NCBI GenBank assembly: GCA_020055645.1
Contig: CM034547.1
Coordinates: 4,092,001 to 4,156,000, forward strand
Source: Tomocerus qinae
Taxonomy: Eukaryota; Arthropoda; Collembola; Entomobryomorpha; Tomoceridae
Length of the DNA stretch: 64,000 nt
Direction: 5' to 3'
Within the stretch, counting starts at the first letter, position 1. Every line of letters starts with the position of its first letter. Below are positions 1-11,745 of this stretch, piece by piece. A program made the translations under genes and the position numbers. The notes under the pieces are model-generated. The model saw only the letters and a program-made list of their open reading frames with translations. It did not search any database and was not told the origin of the DNA.

Positions 1-1352
1 GCATACAAATGCTAGCAAAGTATGTTGCTTAGTCATATTTAAGTTATATCTAACTTAGGGTTGTTACAATATCAGATATAGCTGACTTAGAATTGAAGTA
101 GTATTTATCTTTTGTGCGTATGCGTATATTATATAGATATGTGTAGGATGGAGTATGCAAACAAAGATTTCTCTTTGTGTGAGAAGGAAAAGCGTAGAGT
201 AGTAAGTGAAGAATGGGATTAGAAGAGAAAAGAAAACAACGGAAGATGTCAAATGGAAAAGTAAATACAAATCGTTTACTGAAATAAGCAATTGTTTTTG
301 TGGGTTTTGGTTCCGGGATAATTCTCTGCAGACATTCCATCCATGCCGTACTCTTTAAATAAGTAAGGACGGATATGTCCAGCGCTGCTCCGGAGGTTTC
401 TCTATTTGTGCAACTCATTTATTTCCTCGTGGCTTCCATTGGCCACCAGAGACTGAGAATTGACTTTTATTTAAGTCAACCTGTCTGTGAGCCGAGTTAG
501 TCTGTGCGAAAAACTGTTTACTATTAACATTCCACAATTGGAGAATTTGTCTATCCCAAACGACATCCATACTTATCTATGTCCCAGGTCAACCACACAA
601 GACAACTAAGTCACTCTGGCAGTCGAAAACAAAAGGTGGGCATCCCGTACACTACGTACGAGGGAATTATACATTATACAAAGGATGAAACACTATACTC
701 AAACTGACCATTGAGAATTTCAAGTAAACAAATAAAGTACTCTTCCAAATACGTCTGCTGCCTTCCAAACACAAAACAAATCTTCCTACTAAATTGGAAA
801 TAATCACATTGATTTCTAATAGCTCATTGCTATAAATCCCATTCAGACAACAAAATGCTTGACTAAAGTGCAACATGAATGAGATCAGCTATCCCAGAAC
901 CAGACAAACCATAATATAGAAACTTACGTATGTAGCCACTAAAATAATTCTATTTGGGATATGCACAAAACATTTTCTAAAAAATTCTAAAACCATCATA
1001 AAATTATAGGATAGAAATCTTCAGTGTTAAAAAAATTGAGCTTAATTTCCAGCGTATGGAGAGTAGTAGGAAGTAAGAAGAAAATTCTGTACAAGACATT
1101 TATGACATGTAACAGCATACAGATATTATGTATGCGTTATGTATGAGTTGCGTTATTACTTATTCTTGTGAAGGTTTTTGAGAACTGCGTGTTCATTAAA
1201 TATTTCGGGAAGATGGTTATCTCTGCGAGTTCTATTTTTGTAAGACTGTCAGATTCTATGATTTTGATCCCCTGCTTTTGCCCTACTTTCTTTGTAGACG
1301 ACATTTGATATTAAAAGCGTCTATTTGTGTTGACACTAAAAGTTGAGTTGTT

Positions 1353-1363
1353 TGACTTTGACT
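1353..1363 (-). promoter_or_regulatory. AGTCAAAGTCA motif copy 1
   Basis: Read on the minus strand this is AGTCAAAGTCA, a directly repeated AAGTCA-type half-site. Four other exact copies lie in the window at 38565, 44643, 46166 and 57568. The half-site resembles nuclear-receptor half-sites (AAGGTCA) lacking one G, and also plant W-box cores (TTGAC). I cannot assign a binding protein, and calling it regulatory rests only on its over-representation. Confidence 0.25.
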
Positions 1364-1849
1364 TTCTTGGCCAAAACTGTGCTTGAAGTTTTATAGGAGA
1401 GATGCACATCGTGAAGGCAAATAGGAATTTGGAAGCGAGATAGGATTACTGGAAAAACTTGCTACTTTTAAAGAGCCTATTTGTCTTGGCAGTTCATCAT
1501 GAGAATATTTATCAGAGATGAGTCTCCCCCGGGCTCATCCGCATCTCCATGATAGCCAAATGAGTTGATATACAGACAGATATATTATTATTATACGAAA
1601 TCAATTGCGGCCCCTTCCCGGCAGATCCGCTCCGTTTGTTCTTTGTGCTAGAGAGTCAGTTAGTCAGGACTCAGTGCTAATGGAGATAATTACAAGTTGG
1701 GGAGCTCTGCTCAAGACCTTAATGAATGCAATCACATATACATACAAATGACAAACTAAAAGAGACTTTAGTCAACTTTCGACACAACTCCTTCCTAAAC
1801 ATCTCCTTTAAATAAAATATTTATTTTAAACATCAATACTCTCTAATAC

Positions 1850-1870
1850 TTAATTATGATTCATAATTAA
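1850..1870. repeat. 21-bp near-perfect palindrome with TAAT cores
   Basis: Two 10-bp arms, TTAATTATGA and TCATAATTAA, are separated by one T. Each arm contains TAAT/ATTA, the generic homeodomain core. Short A+T-rich palindromes like this are expected about twice by chance in 64 kb at this composition, so a functional role is only a possibility. Confidence 0.4.
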
Positions 1871-2469
1871 TCCTTGGAAAATACATTGGAAAACTTTAGT
1901 TTGCTATTCCGAAAATTTAATTTTCAAGTTTTCAAGACAGTTTCATCTTTTTACGGAAATTGATAAACTTCTTCGAATATGTTGTAATTCCGAGAGAAAT
2001 GGATCAAAATAAGGGCAGTGGGTGCCTTATTACTTAGTAAATACTGATATTGATATGACAGCTTCTGAGGGAAGTTGCGGAAGGGAAATACATTTTGTTG
2101 GTTGCGTGTTTCCGGATAATTTTCGGGGAATAGGGAAGGGAGAGTTGATGTGCGCTCATTAAAAGAGCAAAACTCAAATAAACTTAAAAAACAGAGTATT
2201 TTTGCTTTAAAATAATTTGTTCTAATGAATGTGTGAGTCATCTGGGTAGAGAGCAGCATCCACTGCACATTATCATTTCCTCCTCTTCGGACCCTCGTTT
2301 GATATTTGTTTGAGTGAAGACGACTCGTTGTAAAGCCAACGACTCCACAAACTTGCTTCTCTGACTGCACAAAGAGAGTGGGGCATTTTAATTAATAGCA
2401 AACTAACAATAAGCAAACAGTCCCGCCCGAACGACAGAAATGAATGAGGAGAATTGATTGAAGAGCCTC

Positions 2470-2515
2470 TCAGTCGCCCTCCCTCCCTCCATCCACCTCC
2501 GTCCAACTCCCTCCG
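2470..2515. repeat. CCT/TCC-rich polypyrimidine tract
   Basis: The plus strand carries three CCC runs separated by single T (2477-2479, 2481-2483, 2485-2487), then further CC and CCC runs up to 2511. The minus strand is the G-rich partner. Only three of the four G-runs needed for a strict quadruplex are tightly spaced. The tract is best read as simple low-complexity DNA. Confidence 0.5.
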
Positions 2516-4254
2516 TCACACTCTCTGATATCTCCTGCATACTTGGATTTATTTATATTATCTAATGCACTCTGATTTCCACTCGCACACTCCACTTACA
2601 GTCAAACTTCATCATTTGCTCTTTTCAATAAATGTTTCATCATTATTGACCTTTTCTTTTTTGTTTTATGACTGTCCTTTCCTTTTCATCTTTTGATATG
2701 TCCTACACACATATACTTTAATCATATTGTTACCGTCTGCATTGAAACTCAGATTGTAATTGAAAAACCGGGATAGTAATTAAACTCATTACATCAGTCT
2801 AATGAAAGTGTTTAGCCTTGCTTCAATATTTCCAAAAATTAAGCATTGAACATTACATTTTAAAAAAATACAATTTGAAATAATTGAAAGCTTGAAGTTT
2901 GTCACGATGTTTCAATACAAACCGAGGTGGTTAAAGGAAAAATGTGCTATATCCTAATATTCTACCAGTTTCACTAACTGTTAATAGTATAGGTCAAAAA
3001 ATTGTCATTAAACACGGGACAAAGGTACATTTCTGCAACGGATCGAAATTGGAGGGAAGAAGTTTATTGGTTTAAATGAGAATAGTAAATGTGGATTTCA
3101 TTGACTGTTCCATTTCTGAGTGAGAAGGGAGAATCACGCGATTGGTATTTCAAGTGCATGAAGATGTTGGTGTATACCAAACTATTATTCAGTGATATGA
3201 TTCATCGGAAAGAAAGATGATAAGTCGAAAACGTCTTGTCTGCTTGTCAAAAATATTTCCTTAGAATTTCTTCAGTGTAAATGTTTCTGTAGTAAAGAAA
3301 TGTCTCGATAGTGTCTACCTTGTTCTACCTTGGTGGTGGTGGGATATCTTCAGAAGGATGCTACTGCTGCACTGTCTTGTCACTCACTTTCTCATGCATT
3401 TCATTGGCCGTCGTAGTCAAGCTATTTATGCAGACTGTACTTACTACTTGCAGAAGGATGTCTGTCGCTCTGTGACGGTGATGAAGCTCTGAGCATTTAT
3501 TTCCTAACTTTTTCTCACTGCCTCATCTGCCAAGTGCTAAGTACAAGTTGTACTACATAGCAGAACATTGCAGTAAATGTAAAAGTCTTGTCGACAAGAA
3601 AGCCCCATTGGAAAGAGATGAAACACACAAGAATCTCATCATCATCCTCTTCTTGTCATCTCTTTCCTCCTCCCGCAATTAACCAACTCCTTTTCTCAGA
3701 TTTTTTATTTTAATTGTCTGTCTCCAAATACAGATACGCTGACTAATCTACTCACGCTCTTCTATAATAATACCATAAGCACAGCATTGGAATGAAACAC
3801 TACTTTACTACTTGCTACTTAATTATTAATCACCTGTGCATATTACTAGTCGTACTTATCATTAGCAAAAACTAAAATTTTAATAATGTCAACTCTTCTG
3901 GGATTATTAATATTAATGTTCTCATGCAAAGATGAATCATGGCAAATATATTTCACACATTGTCCAGTACAATCGTCTTACTATATTGCCAATGACTTGT
4001 TTACTTTACCTGAAATTGTAAGTTGTGTGTCATAATATGGCATTTTATACTTGTACTAAATTCTGTGGATAGTGAAGGCATATGGGTGCCATCTAAAGGC
4101 ATAGAAAACATGTGAGTGTATTTTGCTATGTGAATTTGATTATTTTTTAAAACATTTTTTAGTTATTCTATGATGTCATATTCAATTTAATTTTGCCATT
4201 AAATTATTTTTCCCACTAGTTTGTAGGAAATCATTTCAAGTTTTTAAACAAAGT

Positions 4255-4470
4255 TTGATTAAATGTTCCTTAGGCTTAAAAAGCTTTCTGACGAATTCTG
4301 ATTCTGATGAAAGAAGACGTAATGAGTCGCAATATGTATCTGTAATTGCAGTCACGGAGAAGAAAATTGGTGATGATTTGTCTCAATTTGAGGAATGCAA
4401 GTTAAAAAAAAGTCTCATCTGGGAACATTATAATAATATAGCAATTCCTCGGCTTGACTACGAGAAATAG
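4255..4470 (+). other. 71-codon open frame, coding status unproven
   Basis: The frame runs from ATG to TAG and encodes a charged, balanced 71-residue peptide. It has an acidic/basic patch (NSDSDERRRNES, about residues 14-25) and an SLIWEHY stretch near residues 53-59. This composition is less biased than other open frames in the window. The W-x-x-Y spacing after a Ser vaguely recalls the start of a BED zinc finger of hAT-type transposases, but no Cys/His pairs follow before the stop. The flanks (4140-4250) are very A+T-rich. It could be a decayed transposon fragment, an exon piece, or chance. Confidence 0.12.
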
Positions 4471-5291
4471 TTTCTATATTGTCCGTAAGGGAATGAACTG
4501 TTGCTGGCTGGAGACTGGAGCAAGACAGGTGATTGAGATGACTGATGCTGCACATTCATTGTCTTTCTGTGCGTACATTAATCGGAAGACAAGCAGAAAT
4601 TACAGCCACTCTCTCTCAATCTACTCCTCCAGCCCGCTATTAAATCTGTACCCATTTGCGACTAGATAAAGTTATGTTCCCTACTAATGTGTAACGTGCA
4701 ACGCTGATGCATTTATATGGGCACACTTGCTTTACTATTATTTATGTAATCCTAAAAATATGTTTGGATTTATGGAACAGTTTAAATAAAAAGTTGAAAT
4801 ATTTCTTATTTATCCCTATTCAAATGTCTTTTAAATTATTTTCAGATTTATTTGCATAATTTCAAATGTTATTTTGAGTTTACTCTGTGGCTCCGTTTAA
4901 TTATATGCATCAAAATTAAAAAACTTTTCTTCGTTGGTGAATATTCAATGGTAACTAAATATACCAAGGTATGAATGCTATTTCGATGAACAATACCTGT
5001 ACGTGGCATTGAAACTACTTTTTATCAGAGTAGAATTTTGCTGCCAATAATAACATGGCTACTGTGTGTCTGTTACAATTTAATGTTCAGAATATATACC
5101 CACCAACATCTAAGATCGTAGTGGGTTTCCCAAACAAAAAAGTACGTCGTATTTAGGTATCTTTCTTCTTGGTATAGTTCATCTGTTATTTTACGGGTAT
5201 TAAGATTATACGAAATCCATTATAAGGCTGAATATTTTAATGGTGCAGAAGTTCCGAGCTATTTGTCTGGATGAAATAGGAGTGCAATGGC

Positions 5292-5310
5292 AATGACAGT
5301 GACTGTCATT
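5292..5310. repeat. 8-bp inverted repeat, 3-nt loop
   Basis: Arms AATGACAG and CTGTCATT flank TGA. The palindrome contains two TGACAG words, the known core of TALE-class (MEIS/TGIF) homeodomain sites. Binding is not shown, and a hairpin this size occurs by chance. Confidence 0.3.
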
Positions 5311-6881
5311 CCTGACCAAAAGGAAGGAAGGAGCAAAAAGATGTTCTCATGAGTTGAGAAAAGTTGAAAGAAGAGTTAATTGAGAATGAAATTTATTTAG
5401 ATAAAAAGTTAGTACAGTGACTCGAACAAAAAGTTTATTTCCTTAGGGCTTTAGATGTAGCAATGAATGCTCTTCGTCCTCTCCTATTACAAAACTGCAT
5501 ATACATACCTACAAAACGTGCACGTTATTATTGTTACTCTCTGCAACAACTACGCACAATTACCCAACACAATCGTCTGTCTATCAATATAATCCATAGA
5601 GGAGTTTTATGAAATGAGCCTCGTCTTCCTAGACTGCTAAAGAATTTTCATCGTGAGAGACTTGATTCAAGAACCAATTATCATTATTAAATATACTCTT
5701 GCTAAATATGGATTTTGCTATATTTTAATGCTATATTAATGCATGTAAATCCATACTGTGTCAGTTGGAAGAAGAATTTCTGAAAACGGAGTGGTGATGG
5801 TATGTAAATAGGAAGGAGGAAAATCAATTTAAAAAACGGAAGGACAGATACAGCATAATCTTGTGGGGTATCGGGTGTAGCCATTTTACATAGGATGGCA
5901 GATGGTTGGAGGATGTCATTTGATTTCGCTGAACTGATACTAGCTTAGAGAGAGCAAGTCGGGAATGGAGGACCCGAAGAGACTGCACACTGAGACTCCA
6001 ATGAGAAAAATCATTAATCTTTCATGGACCAACATTACGGAGTGTAATGACTGCCATTCTACTGCCTTTGTACATGATATGCAGATCGAAGAGAGCTGGC
6101 CACAAAGAAGAGTGCCTTGTCATAAGGAGAATGCTACATCTCTCTATCTCTATTTATTTTCAGAGGCATTCATTACTACTTACACAGCATTATTCTACTT
6201 GTCTCCACTCCACTTCCAACGAATAATGTAATAAATGAAATGCATCAAATTACATTAGTGCTAGTACTTGCATTGCAGATTCCAATATTCCTTCTACTTA
6301 TGTACACTTGCCAGTTATTGTTAATTAATGTATTGTGTATAATTCTCAAAATATATTTTGTGCTGCAGTGCCTATTACTAAACCATCTCTTTTCTTTTAC
6401 CAAGTTTTTATTCCTAACACTATCTCAACCCCACCCTACTATTTATTATCCTTGTAGCTTCACCAAAGTCACTGCACCGTAGTAATAGATACTTTAGTAT
6501 ACATATAAAATATAAAAAACCAACACCTACAATAGTATTAGAAAGGGTACATCGTAGTCCTATTATTTCGTGTGTGAGTGGTCGCATTTTTGGGAGCATT
6601 ATCATCAAACTATCAAATAAGCAATAAAATTGGCTGACTAGAAATTCATTAACTTTGGTGCAGACATGCACTTTCTGAGAGGACAATGTCTACCACAATT
6701 ATGTCACTTTCAGACAATTCCTACCTAACCCTTCTTGGGAGGAGGCAATGACAATTCCTAAGTAAACACAAACTGTGTGCTAATTTATATTGCAAAAAAA
6801 ACTCACATCGAAAAAAATTAAATATCGAATTATTTAAAATGTTCTTTTCCTGACTAGAACGTAAAAAAATAAAATTATGAA

Positions 6882-6911
6882 GGTAAGGATTGTCCGGGTA
6901 AGAATTGTCCG
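6882..6911 (+). repeat. 15-bp perfect-phase tandem duplication
   Basis: Two adjacent 15-bp units (6882-6896 and 6897-6911) differ at one base (G/A at unit position 7). Each contains GGTAAG followed by ATTGTCCG. Such a close copy number of two points to a recent slippage or repair duplication. A (CAGTG)3 run follows 35 bp downstream. Confidence 0.7.
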
Positions 6912-8288
6912 CTCATGAAGGAAGAAGAATTGACTTTGGAAGTATCAGTGCAGTGCAGTGATAAAAAGGAATATTATGAGATGTTTGGCAATGTGTTGCA
7001 TCAGAAGTGCATCGAAGGAGCTTTTCTCCCCCTTTTTTAATTTTTGCGTCATTAGTTATCTAACAAATGCTATTGCTATCACTTCTCTGTATCAGTACAA
7101 AGTAATAGATCCCGGAGAGTAGCATTCTTGCAAAGGAGGCATTCATGCACCACAATTAAAAGAAACATAGCTGGATACAAAAGATCCACTCCGACTCCTG
7201 ACACTCCAACTCTATCCATTCCCCCGTGATAAATTGCATGGGCAGGGAGATATCCTTTCTTTACTTCACACAATCTTATAACGCGTGACTTGGTGCAGCA
7301 AAGGGCAGTGAGGACAGAAATGCATTAAGACTTGACTTTGCATAAAAAAGGACACAATTGAACCTGCCTAAGCAAATTTTTATTAAAAATACAATAAAGG
7401 GAGTTTTATGTGTTTATTTAGCCTTGAAGACTCTAAGTAAACAGATAACTTTTGAAAGCGTTTATTAGTAATATTTTTTTAGGCAGGCGAAACTCGTTCC
7501 CCATTTAATTTCATAGGGGATGTAGTACACACTAACCATTTGACACAAGTATCCTTTTATTAGAGCATTTAATGGGCTCTGAACAAAGTTGAGCTATATA
7601 GGTGAATCGCTTTCGTTTACATTTATAGAGCCGAAGAGCACACATGACATTAGGCGTATGTTAAACGGGAATTATGACTGAGATGGGATGTAGTATATGT
7701 AATAGGAGGAGAAGGGTTAATTATAGTGGAACAAAAATGGGGAGTGGAGAAAACAAATAAAGTGCAAGTAAACATTAAAAGTGTTGGGGAGGAGGAAATG
7801 TTCTCTTCTTCTGGTTTGAAATTATTAAAAGTTCCCCACCCGATGTGACGTAATACGGAGGAGATTATAAAAGACATTGAGAGTAATATGATATTACAAG
7901 AGATTATATAATGGAAGGACGCATCTATTGCGGATTGGCGTCCGCTTTCCCTCCCTCTCCTTCGATGTGTGTCTCCACTCTTTTCTCTCTATGTGTGCGA
8001 TGTGATAAATCCTGGATGTAATATCGCCGTTAATGTGGCATGTGGCAATAGTCATCTAGTAAGCTATCTACTAACACTAAGGTAATAGAAATACTCTCTT
8101 TAGCTATCACTCTAATTCCATTGGTAAAAGCAACTCAGCCGAACAAAGCGAAAGCAAAGGCTTTTCTCCCAATGGCTTCGCCTCTTTCAACAAACACACT
8201 ACCGTACACACAAAAAACACACCCCGGCTTTAACCATCCTCATTCTGCAACCATTACTAAAACCATTGCTAATACTATTTTATTTTTT

Positions 8289-8319
8289 GGAATTTGATTT
8301 TGAAAGGAATTTGATTTTG
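8289..8319 (+). repeat. 14-bp direct repeat, 17-bp period
   Basis: The unit GGAATTTGATTTTG is present exactly twice, at 8289-8302 and 8306-8319, separated by AAA. This is a simple local duplication in A+T-rich DNA, about 80 bp from the TA-flanked mini-element at 8402. Confidence 0.65.
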
Positions 8320-8401
8320 TTATCGCACTCTTAATCTTCAAGGAAATTCAAATTTTAATTTTTACACATGTAGATCTGATTAAATAAAAACTAATACCGT
8401 A

Positions 8402-8439
8402 CAGAGTGTGATTAAAATACCGGGTTTTTTGGAACACTG
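8402..8439. mobile_element. 38-bp TA-flanked terminal-repeat remnant
   Basis: The segment starts CAGAGTGTGATTAAAATACC and ends with the reverse complement of CAGTGTTCCAAAAAACCCGG. Both ends fit the pattern CAG..TGT....AAAA..CCGG. It is bounded by TA on each side (8400-8401 and 8440-8441), the target duplication of mariner/Tc1-type elements. The first 20 bases closely match the left end of the MITE at 60118. It looks like two terminal inverted repeats with the interior lost. Alternatively it is one element end, with the right match arising by chance. Confidence 0.4.
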
Positions 8440-9294
8440 TAAAATATACCCTGCCCTAAGGAGCTGTTTTGGGACCTCAACTTTTTTGAATGAAGTAGTA
8501 ATGGTTTGATTAAATGTATTTTTGAATAGGTGGTAGTATTTACTATAAATGACAACATATTGGTGGTAAAATAAAAAGGGTTGTTGGAGTTGAGTATTTA
8601 CGGTGCAGTAAGTCTTTAAGTAGATAGACAGTGAGATACCTTTTCACAATCGCTCTTTTTCTCTTTAATATTATTATTCTATTTCATGTCTGAAGCTTCA
8701 TTTCTTATTGCCTTGCTAAGTATTATAGGAGAGACTCCTCCCGCGGTAGGAGCCAAAAGGGAGCATTCGACTCTCACAGAACATTACATTATTCTGCATT
8801 GCATGACATTCGCTCCCAATTGCCATCAGAAGTACTCGTCTCCGTGCATTTTTGCCATTTCATTATATGCACATCCGCAGCTATTATCCCATTCCAACTC
8901 TCCATAGATATGTAGAGCAGGGACTCTCAAATGTGTTTATGGAGCCATCCTAAAGAGTACCAACCAGAGAGTTCCCAATCTCGACTCCTACACCAAGACA
9001 ACATACCCAATAATGAAATAGCAACGCAAGGGAATTCTCAGTTATGCAGAACAAGAGATCCTCACTCATTCCCAACTCACGTTATTATGATCCACATCAT
9101 CATTCCCTCAATGCAATACTACGCCACTGCATTGCTTTCGTCAGAACATTCAAAATCCTATACTTCTCTACTCCTACCATTTAAATTTTGATTCCGCTCA
9201 TATACCACACACATACTAAAGTCTTGTTCATAAAACCCATATTCTGATACTTAAACTCCTCCGTCTACGCTGTACTACTTTCATCAGGAACAAA

Positions 9295-9327
9295 GTCAAC
9301 CTTCTACGGATAAAATCAAAGGTTGAC
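9295..9327. repeat. 9-bp inverted repeat, 15-nt loop
   Basis: Arms GTCAACCTT and AAGGTTGAC are perfect complements separated by 15 nt. The arm contains AAGGTTGA, close to the AAGGTCA monomer site of orphan nuclear receptors. This could be chance; no wider element boundary is visible. Confidence 0.35.
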
Positions 9328-10448
9328 GGAAATGTTTTTCTACACATACTAAAGCGATATCAATGAACTTTTTTGCCACCTAAACAATTGCTATTTACTT
9401 GATATATTGTCTATTTGAATTTAGAAGTACATTTCACCTAGAGTTGTCTTAATTATTTTCCATAATAATGTCGTATTTATTAGAAAAGTTGTGAAAGTCA
9501 AATGGGTGCAGATTAAGATCGAAGGGGACAACTGCAACTGATGTACATTAACATAATCATTGCAAACAGTAATTGATAAATGTAGCAGACGTTGTTGTTT
9601 AATCAATGCTTTACGTAAGTTGCATTCTAAGAACCCTGCGGGGGTGGAAACGCAATTTGTTTCTAGCTGTTATTTGGGGAAAAGTTCAACACTAAGTACC
9701 TACTAACAAATTTTATAAATAGGGCCCCTTCCAACTGTGGTTGGTTGGTAGAAAGTTTATAGGTATGCCTTGTTCAGTCTGACGTAGTGCATGCGTTATT
9801 CAATACAACGAAATTGTAGGCGTTGGCTTTGAGAAATAAACATTGCGACACATGAAGTAGAGTTGTTGCAGTTCAAAGAAAAAATTCTGATTATGATTTG
9901 TCCTTGCAACACTTTGTAATTGAATTCACCAGCAGCGTTATCCGTCTGCATTTTCCGAGTGCCCAGTGTCCATATTAAGTTGTTGCTCAGAATGTGCCAA
10001 GCATCAGAAAGCAAAATATCAGCATTTGTTTTTTAGCTATGAGGACTTCTCATGTTAATGTGGGAGTGATGCAACGGAAGGGATATCACTGGAAAGAAGA
10101 TTTATTTACGAATGGATCCAACAAGAATTCGTGGAGTAAGCTACCTGCTTGCTACCTGTGAAAAGAGTTGATGAGCACTTAGACTGACACATTTCTAATG
10201 ATGATATTATTCCAAGATGACTTGCATTATTGCGGAAGTATTGAATTACCACGATGCATCCATCCCTCTCTACATACTTATATCTTTCTATTAGAATTAA
10301 CTAAACCTATCATGCTATACGCTTTTAGGGAGAGTCCCCTTTTATGTCTCAGGGAAAGAAATATCCTACAAAGATATATGGACTCCAACAACTTCACACG
10401 CTACATAACTGCCATCGGCCATCGTATACCTATATGCAAACAATGGAT

Positions 10449-10462
10449 ATAAAATATTTTAT
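10449..10462. repeat. 14-bp A+T palindrome with direct-repeat flank
   Basis: ATAAAATATTTTAT is a perfect palindrome. It is followed by two ATATTTTAT-like words, and ATGAAG recurs nearby. It marks the start of an unusually A+T-rich 450-bp stretch. No function is assigned. Confidence 0.35.
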
Positions 10463-11628
10463 GAAGATATTTTATATATTTATGAAGTGGACTATATATT
10501 CATAGAAATTAGAGGCGAGCTACACTAATGCCTATGGACAGACAGAGATGCACTGTGTACTTAACATGCAGAAATATTATACTGTTAAACAGTAACTGTA
10601 ACGGTAGATTTACAAATTAGTAGCAATAATAGTTATTGATGATAAATAAATATTGAATAGTTATAAATTGATGTCATAATAATACATATAATAAACAAAT
10701 ATATAGTAATGGCAAATATATGACTTAAAATTCACCCTCTAAAATATTTTTCACAGCCTCGCTATATTTTCTTTACTCACCCTAAATTACTTATCACAAC
10801 CTTGTTGAATTTTCTTTACTAAAGAAAAAAAATTGATTTTGAATACAATAGGCCTGTTCTGTTCTTCTACATATTAAATACATAATATTATTCACTACCG
10901 ACTAAAACAATATAATTTAAACAACTATATTACGTAACGTAGTATAGCAGTTGGAACCTATTAGAAAAATATGTAAGCAAGTGTTTTACAGTACCAATTA
11001 GGTACTCTGGCATTACTATTTTTACGGAAGTTAATTGGATTTAGCGTACTCAAAATGTATCTTAAGTTACTGGGAATGTAATTTTGGGTATGAAGATGCA
11101 AAATAGCTAGGAAGAGTGTGGATGGAAGGGATGAAAAGGAGCAATGCAAAGGAGCGTCTCGGAGAACTTGTTTAATTACAGTCCTCATCATCATCAGTGA
11201 AATCTTTGTTAATTGGCAATTGTCAGCGTCTTGTCTTCCTGTCTAGCTGAATTTTCTCAGAACGATTTAAAATGCATTTTCATTCCAGGAATTAGCGCGA
11301 TTTTGAGAATGTGTACATCGTACATCTTCAGAATCTCTGATCTAATTCTAAAGAAATACTATACGATATATAATATGATATTATGGATCTTGCACCACAG
11401 TATCTATTAGTCACCAATTAATTTTGCTACAGATTACTTATTGAATTATCAGTACAGAAAAGCCTTTTTTAAAAACCAGGTTAGTGAAAATGCAAAAATG
11501 AAGCTAAGTAGAATATTTTGAGATAGTGTGTATCTATATGGTTAAAAAGAAAACGTGGAGTTGAGAGTAAACTAACGGAATGAATATTTCCTGTTGGTTT
11601 ATGAATAGTTAAAAGGTAAATGCGGAGG

Positions 11629-11745
11629 GAGATTGTTCGGGAGAGTTTTGTGCGTGGAGAGAGACGGAGAGAGGATTGAAATGGAGTCGTATGTATTCAA
11701 ATGGGAGTAGGGAGAGAGTGTGTATGGATGGAGAGAGACATGACA
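11629..11745 (+). repeat. Purine-rich GA/GGA belt
   Basis: Repeated GGAGAGAGA and GGGAGAG words occur on the plus strand over about 115 bp. GAGA-type runs are known binding sites for GAGA-factor-like proteins in arthropods, and they are also common low-complexity sequence. No precise repeat unit is maintained. Confidence 0.45.

Larger units (their letters stand above)
1..4254. other. Non-coding stretch, no gene seen
   Basis: No open frame here has recognisable homology or balanced protein-like composition. The longest, a minus-strand frame at 1951-2370, is rich in Phe, Ser, Asn and Tyr, as expected from A+T-rich DNA. Small structures are a homeodomain-type palindrome at 1850-1870, a C/T-rich tract at 2470-2515, and a doubled nonamer TCTACCTTG at 3314-3322 and 3324-3332 followed by a GGT run. 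The region could be intergenic or intronic. I see no rRNA, tRNA or transposon protein. Confidence 0.6.
4671..8399. other. Non-coding stretch, no gene seen
   Basis: Open frames here are under 90 codons and show no family signature. The stretch holds an inverted repeat at 5292-5310, a 15-bp tandem duplication at 6882-6911, a (CAGTG)3 run at 6946-6960 and a 17-bp-period direct repeat at 8289-8319. A G-poor, A+T-rich background dominates. I see no RNA gene. Confidence 0.6.

Noticed and set aside
1951-2370. 139-codon minus-strand open frame
   Set aside because: Biased composition and no recognisable motif. Consistent with random A+T-rich DNA.
5414-5434. CAGTGACTCGAACAAAAAG after TA, resembling a mariner-type element end
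   Set aside because: No matching inverted end with a TA flank was found downstream, and the internal core shared by the other family members is missing.
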